Shown: positions 35,201 to 45,510 of the stretch, piece by piece
Layout: every line of letters starts with the position of its first letter
Position numbering within the stretch: the stretch's first letter is position 1
Origin: Protonemura montana
Lineage: Eukaryota; Arthropoda; Insecta; Plecoptera; Nemouridae
Reading direction: 5' to 3'
Length of the DNA stretch: 64,000 nt
NCBI GenBank assembly: GCA_947568835.1
Contig: OX387603.1
Location: 8,739,943-8,803,942, forward strand
Made by a program: the position numbers and the translations under genes
Notes under the pieces: generated by a model
What the model was told of the DNA's origin: nothing
Database searches by the model: none
What the model saw: the letters and a program-made list of their open reading frames with translations, nothing else

Positions 35201-35633
35201 TTGCAAATAACTAACTGGCTAACATACTTGAGATTAAAAACTGATTGACCAGTTCGATGCAGCATTATGCAGAGGAACGTGTCGTGTAAAAATGTGTAAA
35301 AATATAGGAAGAACCCCAAATTGCCAAATTGCTCAAAGCTACTCACGCAGTGCCCAACCCTAGAGGTCTACCGAAGCAATGTGAAATTTGGTCAGAAATT
35401 CTACGCCCAAAAATCAACCCCAAAGTATACCGTCAAATTTGAAAATATATTACCGGTCAACAACAAAAAAAATCAACTTAACATGCCAAAAGACACTGCG
35501 CCTGAAAAAACAGTCAGGCTTACTGGCAAAAACGAAATGATTTTTGTCCTTTTGCTCGCTTCCAGATGACTATGAGTGAGATAGGATGTGTGATTTTGTT
35601 TTGTGCCCCTACCGCCGCCATGTTGTAGTAGTA

Positions 35634-35665
<32 letters not shown>

Positions 35666-38600
35666 TGATGATGCTGTTGCATCAGCTGTTGTTGATGCAT
35701 CGCCGCTTGATGAGGCATCGACATACCAAGAGGTCGCTCGAGAGTCTTTGACGGCGTCCTCACGACGGGCAGCGAGCTGCGTTGCTTGCCCCCACGGTGG
35801 AAGCCCGTCGACGACGTCTCCACCTCCGACATGATGCCGGGGTCGTCGTCGAAGAGCATCGCCGACGAGGGTGGCGGGTAGCCACGTGGCAGCGGGGACT
35901 GGAAATGAAGGGAGGACGCCGATTAGAGGGTTTAATTTTATGTTATTTCAGTGAATCAGTAACTACAGTGTGGGAAAAACTCATGCAAACATTTCGAATG
36001 GGGGTGCCTTTTGTGACAAAGCATGCAAGATCTCTAGGGGGACATTTTTGCAAAAAGAAAAATTAATCGATCGAAATATTTGTGTTGCTTTACAGACCAT
36101 TTCAACGAACAGTGGCGTGAATAATGAACGAGAATTCATCAACAATTTTACAAAATCGAGACATGAGTCATATCTGGTTAGTAATAACACATGCAAATAT
36201 ATGTTATGAACATTATGCCAATTTGTAAAGGGGACCAGCAAACACCTTCAAAACCAGATACCAGAGATAATTTCAAACACATTTTGCTAACAACCTTTTA
36301 TAACAATTAAATGAAATATTACCATAGCATGTAATTGTGTTTACAAAACATGAAAATTGGGATTACAATTTCTCCAAGACAATTTATCTCAATTACCAGA
36401 GCTCAGCGCGTGCAGCGTGCAACCAGGACAATTAGCAAGTACTTAACAATTAACGTGTGTCGGTTTCTCACCTTGCGTCTCTGTTTGGAGCTCATCTAGG
36501 CGAGGGAAGCATGCGCCCATGGGAGAGAGAGAAAGACATAAACACATTAGCAAACTTTCGTGAGAGGAAAAGACAAGTGACACCGATGGCATGGAAAAAC
36601 AAGTGTGTGGTGCACCAGGAAACCGTTACAGAAGGCAAATTATTTAAAAATCCAATTTGCAATCACAAACAATTTGTGCATTGAGATATAAGAACAAGAA
36701 AACAATTCGCCTATACAGCCTTTCTTATCACTTAACGTATTTTGCAGCCTGTTTTGCTTCCCGTAGAGAAATGTAGATCATTTCATGTAGCAATGCCATA
36801 CACATACAGAATGATGAAAATGAATTTACTTTGCAAGAAAATTTGGTTTTGCTTTCATTAAAAACATTCTGATGACAACAGAAATGTATTTTCCAGCGGT
36901 GTTTTCCAGCGAGTGTCCCACTGTTCGAACGGCTGAAGCAAAACAGGCTGCCGACAAAAATATCTCCCCCAGACCGCTAACCACAGCACACCAATTCTCT
37001 GGCATGGAAATCAAGACAATGCAATCGATATAGCCAATCCGATGTAAGCATCTTGTCGATTACCCCTTGACGTCGCAACCCACGCCATTGTCATACCTGC
37101 ACTCTCCCGGTCTCACCCCTTGGTAAGTTCGACCCCAACGCAAAGTCCGGTACATTTGCAAGTCCGATGCAGCCCGTGGTCGTCGGCGACCGCTTACACA
37201 AGTGCTCTATCTACGCCCTACAAACTTCAACTGGATCGTCACTGCCGGGACTTGTCCGGCACTCACTCAATTGTTTGCGGGTCTTGGATAATTAGACAGA
37301 TAATTACCGTCTTCCTGAGTAGAGCGGGATCTTTAGTTCGCTTTTTTTTGTAGTGGAAATCATAGATGTCTTTGTGTTATTTTTGAGCTTGATAAAGTAT
37401 AATTTTAGAATAAGACCATGGCAGTAAAAAATGGCTGCTCACAAAGCTTATGGCAACCTTTCACTAAATTACCTTATAGATCAATGTTGGAAGAAGGTCT
37501 TGAGATCGGTCATTTTAATTGGTGCAGTTAAATATTGCTTGGTGCTTTTCGTTATGATCTTTACAAAGTAAAATACACGACCACTGTGCTATTGTAATTG
37601 TCTTTTAATTTTAATTTTTTTTTACTTTTGAGAATTGCACCTTTTCATCGAGTTTTTTAAACAGATACGATTAAGCTGAAATCTTATTTAAATTGCAAAC
37701 GCTTGCAATGCGCGGGGTATTTTATTATTATGAACACTATAACTGTTTCAAAAATTGATGGCCAAACGGGAACTCGAACCCCAATCTCCACGGTTCGAGT
37801 CATCGTTTGGGCATCAATTTTTGAGACGGTTATAGTGTTCATAATAACAAAAAAGATTAGATTAAGTTTATACTTTACTCTCCAGTGGCCATTTCTTGCC
37901 CCTCTGTGTTGAGCCCAATCCACCCCGGTCGAGGCCCTGTTTCAGTCTAGAATCAAACTTTAGCAAACATCTTCGTCTTGAAACTGAGAAACTCTCACAG
38001 ACAGTGTATGGGTAGAAGGTAATTGACGTGCGTTGAGTTGCTGCCACCTGACTGACGAGCGTCGAAACCAACTGAGCGATCTGTCGAATCTATTCAACGT
38101 CGTTTTTTTTTTTTTTTTTTCTAGGCACCTAGTGCCAAGTGGCAGGCTGCTGAAGTTGGCGGCTGAAAAATTTCCTCGAGACGTGGAAAATATTCTTTCT
38201 CCCTCTTTCCCGTCTAGATCGAGGCTTCACTCGATGCAAAAATCTGTGCACGTGTGCGTAGCAAAAATCATTGCATGGTCAGTGCGTTGGTAAGAGGTAT
38301 GTGCAAAAAAAATTAAATGTGCCAACATCCACCACCGGGAAGGGAAAAAAATCAATTTTACAAACAAACGCAGTCTATGCTTGTTGCTGGACCAGTCCAA
38401 GAATTAAAATTGCTTGATTTGACCCCCAAGATATACAGTATATTTAGATGAATTGATTCCCATCAGTAAAAATACTTTATGTCATAGTTCTCAAAAACAA
38501 TCTGCAAATATTTGCTCCCTGATTTTCCAGGCTAAAACTTGCGTTTTTTTTTAGTTTCAGTTTCAGGTACAGTTTTGCACATTTACATAGAGATTTCTTT

Positions 38601-38960
38601 GCTGCTTGAAGTTAGCCAAAAGTTTTAAAACTAATAACTCGTGGCACTGAACAACATGAATAATAACTATTGATCTTTTTGGTACACATCTACCAGAACA
38701 CAAGAATTTCAAAGGAGCCACGTTTAACCCCCTCAAAATTCGCCCATTCTGGACATCACCTAGAACACTTATCTTGAACAGGTGTCGTCGACGGGGTCCT
38801 ACCTCTAGGTCCATGCTCCTGGCGAGCGATCCCCCGTGATGCCCCTGGTGATGATCACCGGACAGAGTGTGGCGGCGCGGTTCCTCTCGCCGGGAGCCTC
38901 TGCCCCCGCCGCCGCCGCGTCTCAAGTCATCATCGCCGGACCCACCGCGGCCTCCCGACG
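32058..38960 (-). CDS. SRCIN1-like: SRCIN1/KIAA1217 (p140Cap / sickle tail) family protein, partial
   Basis: Five minus-strand exons join in phase: 38803-38960, 36472-36495, 35727-35898, 33054-33252, 32058-32244. In order they encode a Gly/Arg-rich segment with RREEPRRHTLSGDHH, the octapeptide MSSKQRRK, the segment DDDPGIMSEVETSSTGF with QRSSLPVVRTPSKTLERPLG, the AIP3-type domain (GLVFLQYRNETKRALLPNEI, then SLDTVRALFVRSFP), and RTHLRDIRDRSVLRLFES ending in an acidic/His tail. The match to vertebrate p140Cap/SKT proteins is clear by eye. In vertebrates these are cytoplasmic scaffolds acting on Src/Csk signalling, actin and microtubule plus ends. The N- and C-terminal parts are missing, and vertebrate SKT residues KREAFLEHLKQKYPHH have no counterpart in the introns examined. 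Confidence 0.88.
33054..33252 (-). CDS. SRCIN1-like: SRCIN1-like exon: core of the AIP3-type domain
   Basis: Acceptor CGCGTGTCCGCAG, donor CAG|GTTAGT. It encodes LVFLQYRNETKRALLPNEIT, SLDTVRALFVRSFPKQLNME and YLDSHMVKIYIHDSSKDMFY, ending YELEDL plus two bases. This is the most conserved block of the family and the firmest identification in the window after the pentraxin signature. Confidence 0.92.
33364..33450. repeat. Interspersed repeat shared with 44013-44090
   Basis: GCCATGGAGATGC followed by GCCTGACAGAGATTCTAAA and a TTATCCTACC block aligns with CATGGAGATTGCCTGACAGAGC and following bases near 44028. The family is unknown. Confidence 0.4.
34001..34154. mobile_element. Short TIR element (MITE-like) in SRCIN1-like intron
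   Basis: Inverted termini GCCGGATCCACAAAG (34001-34015) and CTTTGTGGAGCCGGC (34140-34154) match at 14 of 15 positions around a 124-bp interior. No target duplication was obvious, and no transposase is encoded. Confidence 0.5.
34726..34765. repeat. Pyrimidine (CTCTTT)n microsatellite
   Basis: A CTCTTT/CTCTCTTT tract ending in CTCTCCCCC, within an SRCIN1-like intron. Confidence 0.6.
35613..35726 (-). CDS. SRCIN1-like: Possible alternative 3' extension of the SRCIN1-like exon, encoding poly-Gln/His
   Basis: Beyond the donor G|GTATGT at 35726, the frame stays open through 38 codons (MSMPHQAAMHQQQLMQQ, then His and Gln runs ending LLLQHGGG). It then meets a second donor-like site GGCG|GTAGGG. 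Both donors leave the exon in phase 1, so either can join the AIP3 exon in frame. The Gln tract comes from CAA/CAG/CAT codons. Whether it is used is an inference. Confidence 0.4.
35727..35898 (-). CDS. SRCIN1-like: SRCIN1-like exon: conserved linker before the AIP3 domain
   Basis: Acceptor CTTCATTTCCAG, donor G|GTATGT. Phase-0 start; 57 codons plus one base. It encodes SPLPRGYPPPSSAMLFDDDP, then GIMSEVETSSTGFHRGG and KQRSSLPVVRTPSKTLERPL. The SLPVVR and ERPLG-VFLQY junction features are typical of the vertebrate proteins. Confidence 0.92.
36472..36495 (-). CDS. SRCIN1-like: SRCIN1-like 24-nt microexon
   Basis: A pyrimidine-rich acceptor (CTTCCCTCGCCTAG) and a strong donor (AAG|GTGAGA) enclose exactly eight codons, MSSKQRRK. 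It starts and ends in phase 0, so it can be included or skipped without changing the frame. It lies between exons that also meet in phase 0. It adds a basic patch (KQRRK) just before SPLPRG. Confidence 0.65.
37725..37847. repeat. Long palindromic foldback with B-box-like arms
   Basis: Two 56-nt arms (37725-37780 and 37792-37847) match at about 50 positions around an 11-nt loop. Each arm ends at the loop with a GGTTCGAG-type tRNA B-box-like motif and at the outside with TTATTATGAACACTATAAC. It lies in an SRCIN1-like intron. It may be a palindromic nonautonomous element or a head-to-head duplication of a tRNA-related piece. Confidence 0.7.
38803..38960 (-). CDS. SRCIN1-like: SRCIN1-like exon: Gly/Arg-rich segment with RRHTL motif
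   Basis: Acceptor CTCTTTGTCCACAG, donor GAG|GTAGGA. Two bases complete a codon from the previous exon; 52 codons follow. It encodes a GGRGGSGDDDLRRGGGGGRG run, then SRREEPRRHTLSGDHHQGHH and ARSMDLE. The vertebrate family has PRRHTLGG and a downstream MD-basic segment at this place, which supports the assignment. Confidence 0.8.
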
Positions 38961-39264
38961 CTGTGGACAAAGAGGTCACCGTTAGAAACGAAGGTGGAGG
39001 TCGCCCTCTAGTAGTTGATATAGGACAGGTAGAATGGTAGGCTAGAGAAGGCTCTGTGAACGCTTGGAGAGGATTTTGAAGTCATTAATCGAGAATTGAT
39101 GTTGGTTTGAAAATACGTCCTGAAGCACTGGCCTATATGCAACATGATCATGATCAAGAGGCTACATGGAAGAAATGGAAATTCATTTCATATCATAGAA
39201 CTCCTCTACTTGTTCTTGCTGAGAAGCTGATGAACCAAGCTTGCTGAGACCAGAACCAGTCTGT

Positions 39265-39320
39265 ATGGAAGACGGTCACCTATCCAAAAACGGAATATTA
39301 ACTTCGGCTGTCCAAACTGT
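39265..39320 (-). mobile_element. Degraded 5S-SINE head fragment
   Basis: On the minus strand, CCGAAGTTAATATTCCG then TTTTTGGATAGGTGACCGTC. Box A and box C are recognisable, with a deletion between them. Confidence 0.5.
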
Positions 39321-42300
39321 CAGAATGCTCAGTTGTGGGCCGAGTCATAGGACACGCGAGGGTCCTAGCAAAATTAACGCACGAGGCAACAGAATGTGAT
39401 TTTGCCAGATCTTGTGACAGAAACAATGGCAAAGGTTTAAAGAATAAAGAATGAAGAAGAAATCAATTTAAAATTTGGAAAAATCAGTGTCCCAAAACTT
39501 GTGCTTTTTACCAAATATGTGGCAAGGGTATGTTGAATTTCCTTTGGAAACAACTATATCCATAGGTACTGCGACATTTTTATCTTGTTGTTTTATTTAT
39601 TGTAAAATTTTCATCCTCGTGCTGGTAATTTGCAAAAGCAGCGAAAAAAAAGTGCTCTAGCTTAATTTCCGTTCCATATTTTTTACAGTAGCACATCTTA
39701 AATTTTTTACAAACTCCCCGTGAGCGCATGGAATCGAAATGCAATTTATTTTAATGGAAGGAATTACAGAAAAGTTGATGTAACCACCCCATTTATAGTT
39801 ACAATCCCTGCCCCACCCCCTTTCCCCAAGCTACAAAACCTAATTACAGGAGTCAAAATCAAATTTTAGCACTCCCATTATCGAGGAGGAAGTTGTCACA
39901 TCGCAACGAAGACAGAGACTGATGATCAAGCCAAGAGTAGACTCACAACACTTCAATCATTTTTGATTTCGCCAAGAGCATGCAAGGCAGGAATACACAT
40001 CGACGAAACGAGTGCCTTTCCTTTGATCATAGATTTCAATATACGCGAGTAATGTTCTGCAAAATTTTGTAACATTTAGGTTTTAGCTATCTAAACACCA
40101 GTGGATTTAAAATTCCCGTCATTGAGGTGGTTCTTTCTTTTTATCTGCCAAATTTGAATCGGATTTCATTCGAAAGCAATCAATCAAAACCGATATGAGC
40201 GTTGGTTTTGGTGTGCATATAGAATTCACCGACTTCACATGCCGATTACGAGATGTTTATTTTAGAAGGCATATAGACATTAGGAAAATATCCAGCTGTT
40301 TTAGTCGACACATGGGTTATAATTAGATCGAATCTCTATCGTCGACATTAATAAACCGAATTTGCAGCGCTAGCGCAGTGAAAAGTTAATTTATTTTCCG
40401 ACATATGAAAAGCCTGTCAATTTTTCCCCGGCCAAGAAAGTTGTTGGAAATCGAATGAAAACCAATTCGATTTCGTACGGCAAAGGGTGACTATATATAT
40501 GTACGATTTTCCCGGGAGTAATTCACGTGCCGTCAGTAATTTGACTGATGACAGTCAATTTGTGATCTAAATATTCTAATTGAGTGGGGAAAAAGGAACA
40601 ATACAAGAAGAGATATGTCATGTCATACGGTAAGCCGTGACAAAAACAGGAAAAACAAAGTCACTCATACTAGAAGAACTGTCATCGAGAGAGTTTAAAA
40701 TCAATTAATATTTAATTATGTACTAAAGGTAAGTGAGGTCGACTTATTTTAAAATGCTCCACGATTTCCGTTTCAACAAAATCGTGCGCGAGCCAAATCA
40801 ACTTGCACCTATAAGACAATGCTAAAAAAAAAAAAACGCTTATCATATTTCCCCTTCCGCTAAGAGCATTGTAGAGGGTAGTAAATCGTTGTCAATCTCT
40901 TCAGAATTTTTTCAACGAGATCGGAGACATTTTATGAAAGCACGATCGCGACCGGAAAACAAAAAAAAAATACGGTCTGGAAAAGTTGGTTGTGTGCGGT
41001 AAATGGCATGTATACGGATTGCAACACAGCGTTTTCGAGTGGGGGAGTACCATAGGGTATCGAGTGGGGGCTGATGATTCATTCATTGGCCGCCTCAGCG
41101 CTAGCTAATAGGTCGACATAACATGGCAGGGCCAAACCGAAACCTGTCACAATTGTGTCTGGCTCGTAGAGAATTTCCGAAGCGAATAACCGATGTTTAT
41201 TTCCCAAACCTTGTCGAACGAGCTCCACGTGTGTTTTAGGTCTAAATTTGCCTTTGCATGTTTCAAACGTCGAGTAGGAATGGAATTTTTCATGTTTCAT
41301 ATCTTAAATTTCGTAGAATTTTGAAGTTGATATTTATTATAATCAAAGGGTAATTGATATTAAAAATATAGAAACAGGAGTTAGTTAAAAGGGTTGAGTT
41401 TATAAGGCTATTCGATTTCACTGTATCCACGATCTGTATGTACGCAAAATAAAGGGAAGTCTAAAAATAGCAGTTATATTCAAAGAGCAAAACTGTTCAA
41501 AACGGGATGTTATTGGCAATTATTCCAGAGATTATTAAACTCTACTTGAGAACGAATATGCCGTCAGTAAGTGATTTATTGGATATCCAAAACGTAAGAC
41601 GGTCCCAGATTGCCAGACGACATTCGTTCCGTCTGGCACGCTGCCTAACCTGTCAGGGGAAACAGCTCTAGCCACATTTCAGGTATGGAAAGGTGTATCC
41701 TCCGCGCAGGCAGAAACCACTGGTTCTGTTTGACGCGATCCTTCCTGAAGAGCGTTAGAGAGACTTAGCCAGCTTATGGAGGCGTCGACACGGACGTAAA
41801 ACCCCGCGGGTGGTTCCTTTTATACGCTTGGGAATACTTGCGACAGGTGAATCCGTGATCGAAGCAAATTCAACATTTTGGGGGCTGCGTTTTTTCCCAA
41901 GGAAACCAATTAAGCGTTTCAAATGTTTCTTTCTCAACTAGAGAATGTAACTGTAAAGAAAGTTCTTTGTCGTTTGTTAAGCTAATAATTTATCACAATT
42001 CACACGATTTTTTCACACACTCCTAGTAGAGAATTTAATAAAGAAGAACGCGATTTTCACCGATTTCTATAAAAAGGATCAAGTTTCAACAAGAAACAGA
42101 TGGCTGCGATTCGATCTGATCCTTGTGGCGGTGACGACGGGGGCGATATTTCAATTTGACATTGGACGTCGCTCAAAATTGCGACAGCCTCGCAGGGGGC
42201 CGTGTCTAGATGAATGCCTGGGGGCAAACATCTGAAGAACCACTTGCGCAACATGTGCCCGTGGAGTATATATTCATTCTTTGAATGAATGCTGACTATA

Positions 42301-43284
42301 ATTCATTTCGTTTTGAGAAGAAGATAGGGCCCGTCCGTTAGCAAATAATAGACCATACAGCATCAAAATCAAAGTATTGGAACAGAAATATTATTTTCAC
42401 ATGTGGCAATCTAGATACATTTTTTCCATAGCTAGGGGAAACAAATTCAGACCGACACTTTGAAATGGTATTTTCCATTACGAGCTAGAATGTGCCTAAT
42501 ATGGTGAAGTAAAAAGAACTGATTTTTCCGACCTTTCGCAACTTATGCCTGTTGCTTCATCAAGGGTGGAAGCATTTTTTGTACAATTCCGAAGTAAAAA
42601 CAAGTCAATTAAGAAAAAAATTACGGAATTTTGATGATTTGCAGGTCAAAAGTAACGTTTCAATAGAGCGAGGAGAAGTTTAACTGTATTTTGTTATGCG
42701 TATAATGCGCTCCGTGTAAAAATGAACCCTCTCGGGCACATGTCATGAGTTGGTCAACAGCATGTACAGGTGTAAACTACAGTTGTACCTTAGAGAAAAG
42801 AATGGGTGTACCCCGGTTAGCAGGGATCATGTCAAACGAGCTAACTCTCATCTCAAAATGAAATTGAGGGTAGTTTAATTTCCAGCCCCGTTGACTGTTC
42901 TGAATGAAGCGCTTGCCAGCGCAACACTTGGCCTGACGTGAGATCGTTTCTTCGAGGGGTTGCGTATGCTGACGAGGACATGCGAGTTCACATGTCCCAA
43001 AGGACGCATGACATTCAGATATTAATTAGTTTGAAAGAAAAACTGAAAAACGCTCGAGTGCCTGCATGGGAGAAACCTCGATAGCGATCACACGACACGA
43101 TATTTTGTTTGTCAAACATTAAAAATAGTCTGCGTTTTCAGACGGTATATAAATATCAGGGAGAATTTTAATAAAATTCGGATCAAAAGCTGAAAAAGTT
43201 GCGGTAGAGGGGTGAGCCAGGTTTTGTGCTATTTTGGTTTAGGACTGGTTGACTTACAGGTATGTACACTCAAAGACAAGTTAG

Positions 43285-43285
<1 letters not shown>
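39321..43285. other. Spacer or intron with no supportable exon
   Basis: AT-rich. It holds a 9-bp perfect inverted repeat TGCCAGACG...CGTCTGGCA at 41611-41638 and short homopolymers. The ORFs at 41079-41300 and 41755-41937 lack splice context and domains. Confidence 0.5.
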
Positions 43286-43348
<63 letters not shown>

Positions 43349-43350
43349 TA
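43286..43350. repeat. (AAT)n microsatellite at LINE 3' end
   Basis: About 20 AAT units with one interruption. It sits where the 3' tail of the adjacent minus-strand LINE would be and is probably its tail, expanded. Confidence 0.7.
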
Positions 43351-44040
43351 ATGTTTATTTCAGAGTGATCTTTTACAGATATTGAAACGTCATAATAACA
43401 ATACATAATAAGTATATAACATAGTACATAAGTTAAGTACATAACATACATAATAAGTGACATAACATACTTTTGATATACAATGCGGCTATCATTGGCA
43501 TTTGTCGAATATTTACAATTTCTTAAAAATTAAAAATTGGGACAGAATTCTTTAATAGTATAGAAACTTTTATCAAGTAAGAATGATTTTAATTTGCATT
43601 TGAACTCTTTGCCGGTAATACATCTGAGATAGGTGGGTAGCGCATTGTTTAGTCGTATCCCTGCCTGTATAGTATGTTGCTGAGTGGTTGACCTCAGCCG
43701 AAATTGGGTTTGTATTAGTCTTGGGTCACCTATCGTCCTTGCTCTTGTTAAAATGCCCGCACTTGACTGATTGTCTTGTGTTTTAAAACTGTCCTGGTCC
43801 CTGGCATACAAAATCACATAAAAAATGTACAAACAAGGCAGCGTTAAAATTTTCAGTTTTTTAAAATGGGTCACACAAGTATCTTTAAAAAAAACTTCCG
43901 CACAAGGATTAAAGCTAGCACCTGCCAAATATTTTACGGCACGTTTCTGCAATATAAATAGCCTTTTTGCGTGTCGCGTACTCCCCCATAGGATGACACC
44001 ATATTGAAGCCTTGCTTCATGGAGATTGCCTGACAGAGCT
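43351..44040 (-). mobile_element. 3' end of a non-LTR retrotransposon (LINE), 5'-truncated
   Basis: The minus strand encodes the C-terminal end of a LINE reverse transcriptase protein: LHEARLQYGVILWGSTRHA, then LQKRAVKYLAGASFNP, KKLKILTLPCLYI, a diverged region, and AGIRLNNALPTYL with KCKLKSFLLDKSFYTIKEF before the stop near 43530. The YG-I-WG and QKRA-R motifs and the LNN-LP motif are typical of Jockey/CR1-like elements. The frame is open for about 170 codons; the catalytic core and endonuclease are absent. It is 5'-truncated, as most LINE copies are. Confidence 0.75.
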
Positions 44041-45111
44041 TCTAAAATCTCCTATCTTATGTTACCACGGGTAAATATCCGTTTCTTCTGAGAAAAATGC
44101 GCTATTTCACCAGTGTATTGTCAACGCGGTGCTGCGGCTATAGCGAACAGCGATTCACAGCATTTTAAAATATATAGACCCACCAAACAACAGCATCGAT
44201 CGACAGACATCAATACATATTTCGAAACCGATCCGTCTTCCAAACAGAAAAAAGCGCGTTCCCGGCCCCACGGTGAGCCGAACAAGACAGCTCGCCGAGA
44301 ATACCGGAAGACGACGCCGACGACGCCGAGCACGTGGGGTCAGAAATAGCGTCGCCCGCCACGTCATGTTTATTTTCCCGACGCCCGGAGGCGAAGCCGA
44401 CCTCTAGCGGCGTGCGGCTATGCGAATGACACTCTAATTGGCAGTGGCGCAAACATGCGATAGTTGTCGACTTTTAGCTATTATCTGGGATGGTGAGGAA
44501 TGTTTTTTTTTTTTTTTTGGTATTTCCAAGTGGTCCTGCTGCAAAATCGGTTTGCCATTTACGGTTTTGGTGAGTTTACGGAGGATCAAAGTGATACGGA
44601 CAGCGGTACCATGAGATCGTGGAAAAAGGTACTGCATCAAAGCCAGATTCCATATTCAGAGAGAAATAGTTGAGGAGAATCGCCACTTTGTACCGTTTAT
44701 TAGTGGAGGTATAGGGTTATGTTACGATAGGAGGTAAGGGTTTAGGATAGGTTCACCTCGACCAAACAGTACGCCGTCAAACACCGTCAGACAATTAACG
44801 AGTCTTATTAATTAATTAAATTTTCGGATGGCATCAGTCCCAGCTGCTCACACGCCACAACGACTCTTTGACGCGCCACTGGCTGACGTCACGACGCCTT
44901 ACGATCGACGCTTGAGATATCGGACGGCCGGCGCCCAGAACCGATTCATCGAGACCTCTCGAAATGTTTGCTAGGGCGGCGTCATTTTTAAAACACGCGA
45001 TTTGCATAAGCTGTGAAGATGTGGGATATTACCAAATATTACGAGTCTAGCAAACTCCTAAGAAAAAGCTCCTTTGCGCCGATGCGCCTGTATTCCTGCA
45101 GCTGTTTATTA
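44041..45111. other. Spacer with GC-rich block
   Basis: 44250-44450 is GC-rich, with GACGCCGACGACGCC and CGACGCCCGGAGGCG runs and open frames on both strands but no splice signals or recognisable peptide. It could be a regulatory CpG-type block or an untranslated exon. Confidence 0.3.
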
Positions 45112-45510
45112 GTTCATTTGTGGGGTATAACGACGCACTGTTTTGACAATGGGCGCTAAGACACTGGTCGAATGGAGTCTGTGAATGAATCGGTGAACCT
45201 AAACAAGAAGGAAGATGTGAAAAAAACCCGGTATCGACAAGTTGGCTACTTTTGTCAAAGTGCACCATAGGCGACCCCCGGCAAAACGGTACAACTATAA
45301 CAACATGATTCATCTAACAAATCTACGCTGTTGAGAGATTGATAGCAATGCGAGTGAAGTTGTTGGACTTCTAGAGTCTCTCCCACACAGATTTGGTGAT
45401 AGGTATGATGGTCACCCATCCAGTTACTGACCTAGCACAATGTTGATTAACTTCAATGATCTCACGAGAACTGGTGTTTCCAACACGTCGCACCGTTCGG
45501 TTCCTGCAGA
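45112..45510 (-). mobile_element. 5S-rRNA-derived SINE, near full length, diverged
   Basis: On the minus strand the head near 45510 has CGTGTTGGAAACACCAG, TCTCGTGAGATCATTGAAGT and CTGGATGGGTGACCATC. The body and the 3' block CAAAACAGTGCGTCGTTATA follow, ending near 45112. The middle of the body is more diverged than in the copies at 18322 and 50543. Confidence 0.75.

Noticed and set aside
35473-35612. ORF continuing past the poly-Gln segment of the SRCIN1-like exon
   Set aside because: Codon bias and family similarity are absent after the GTAGGG site; treated as intron.
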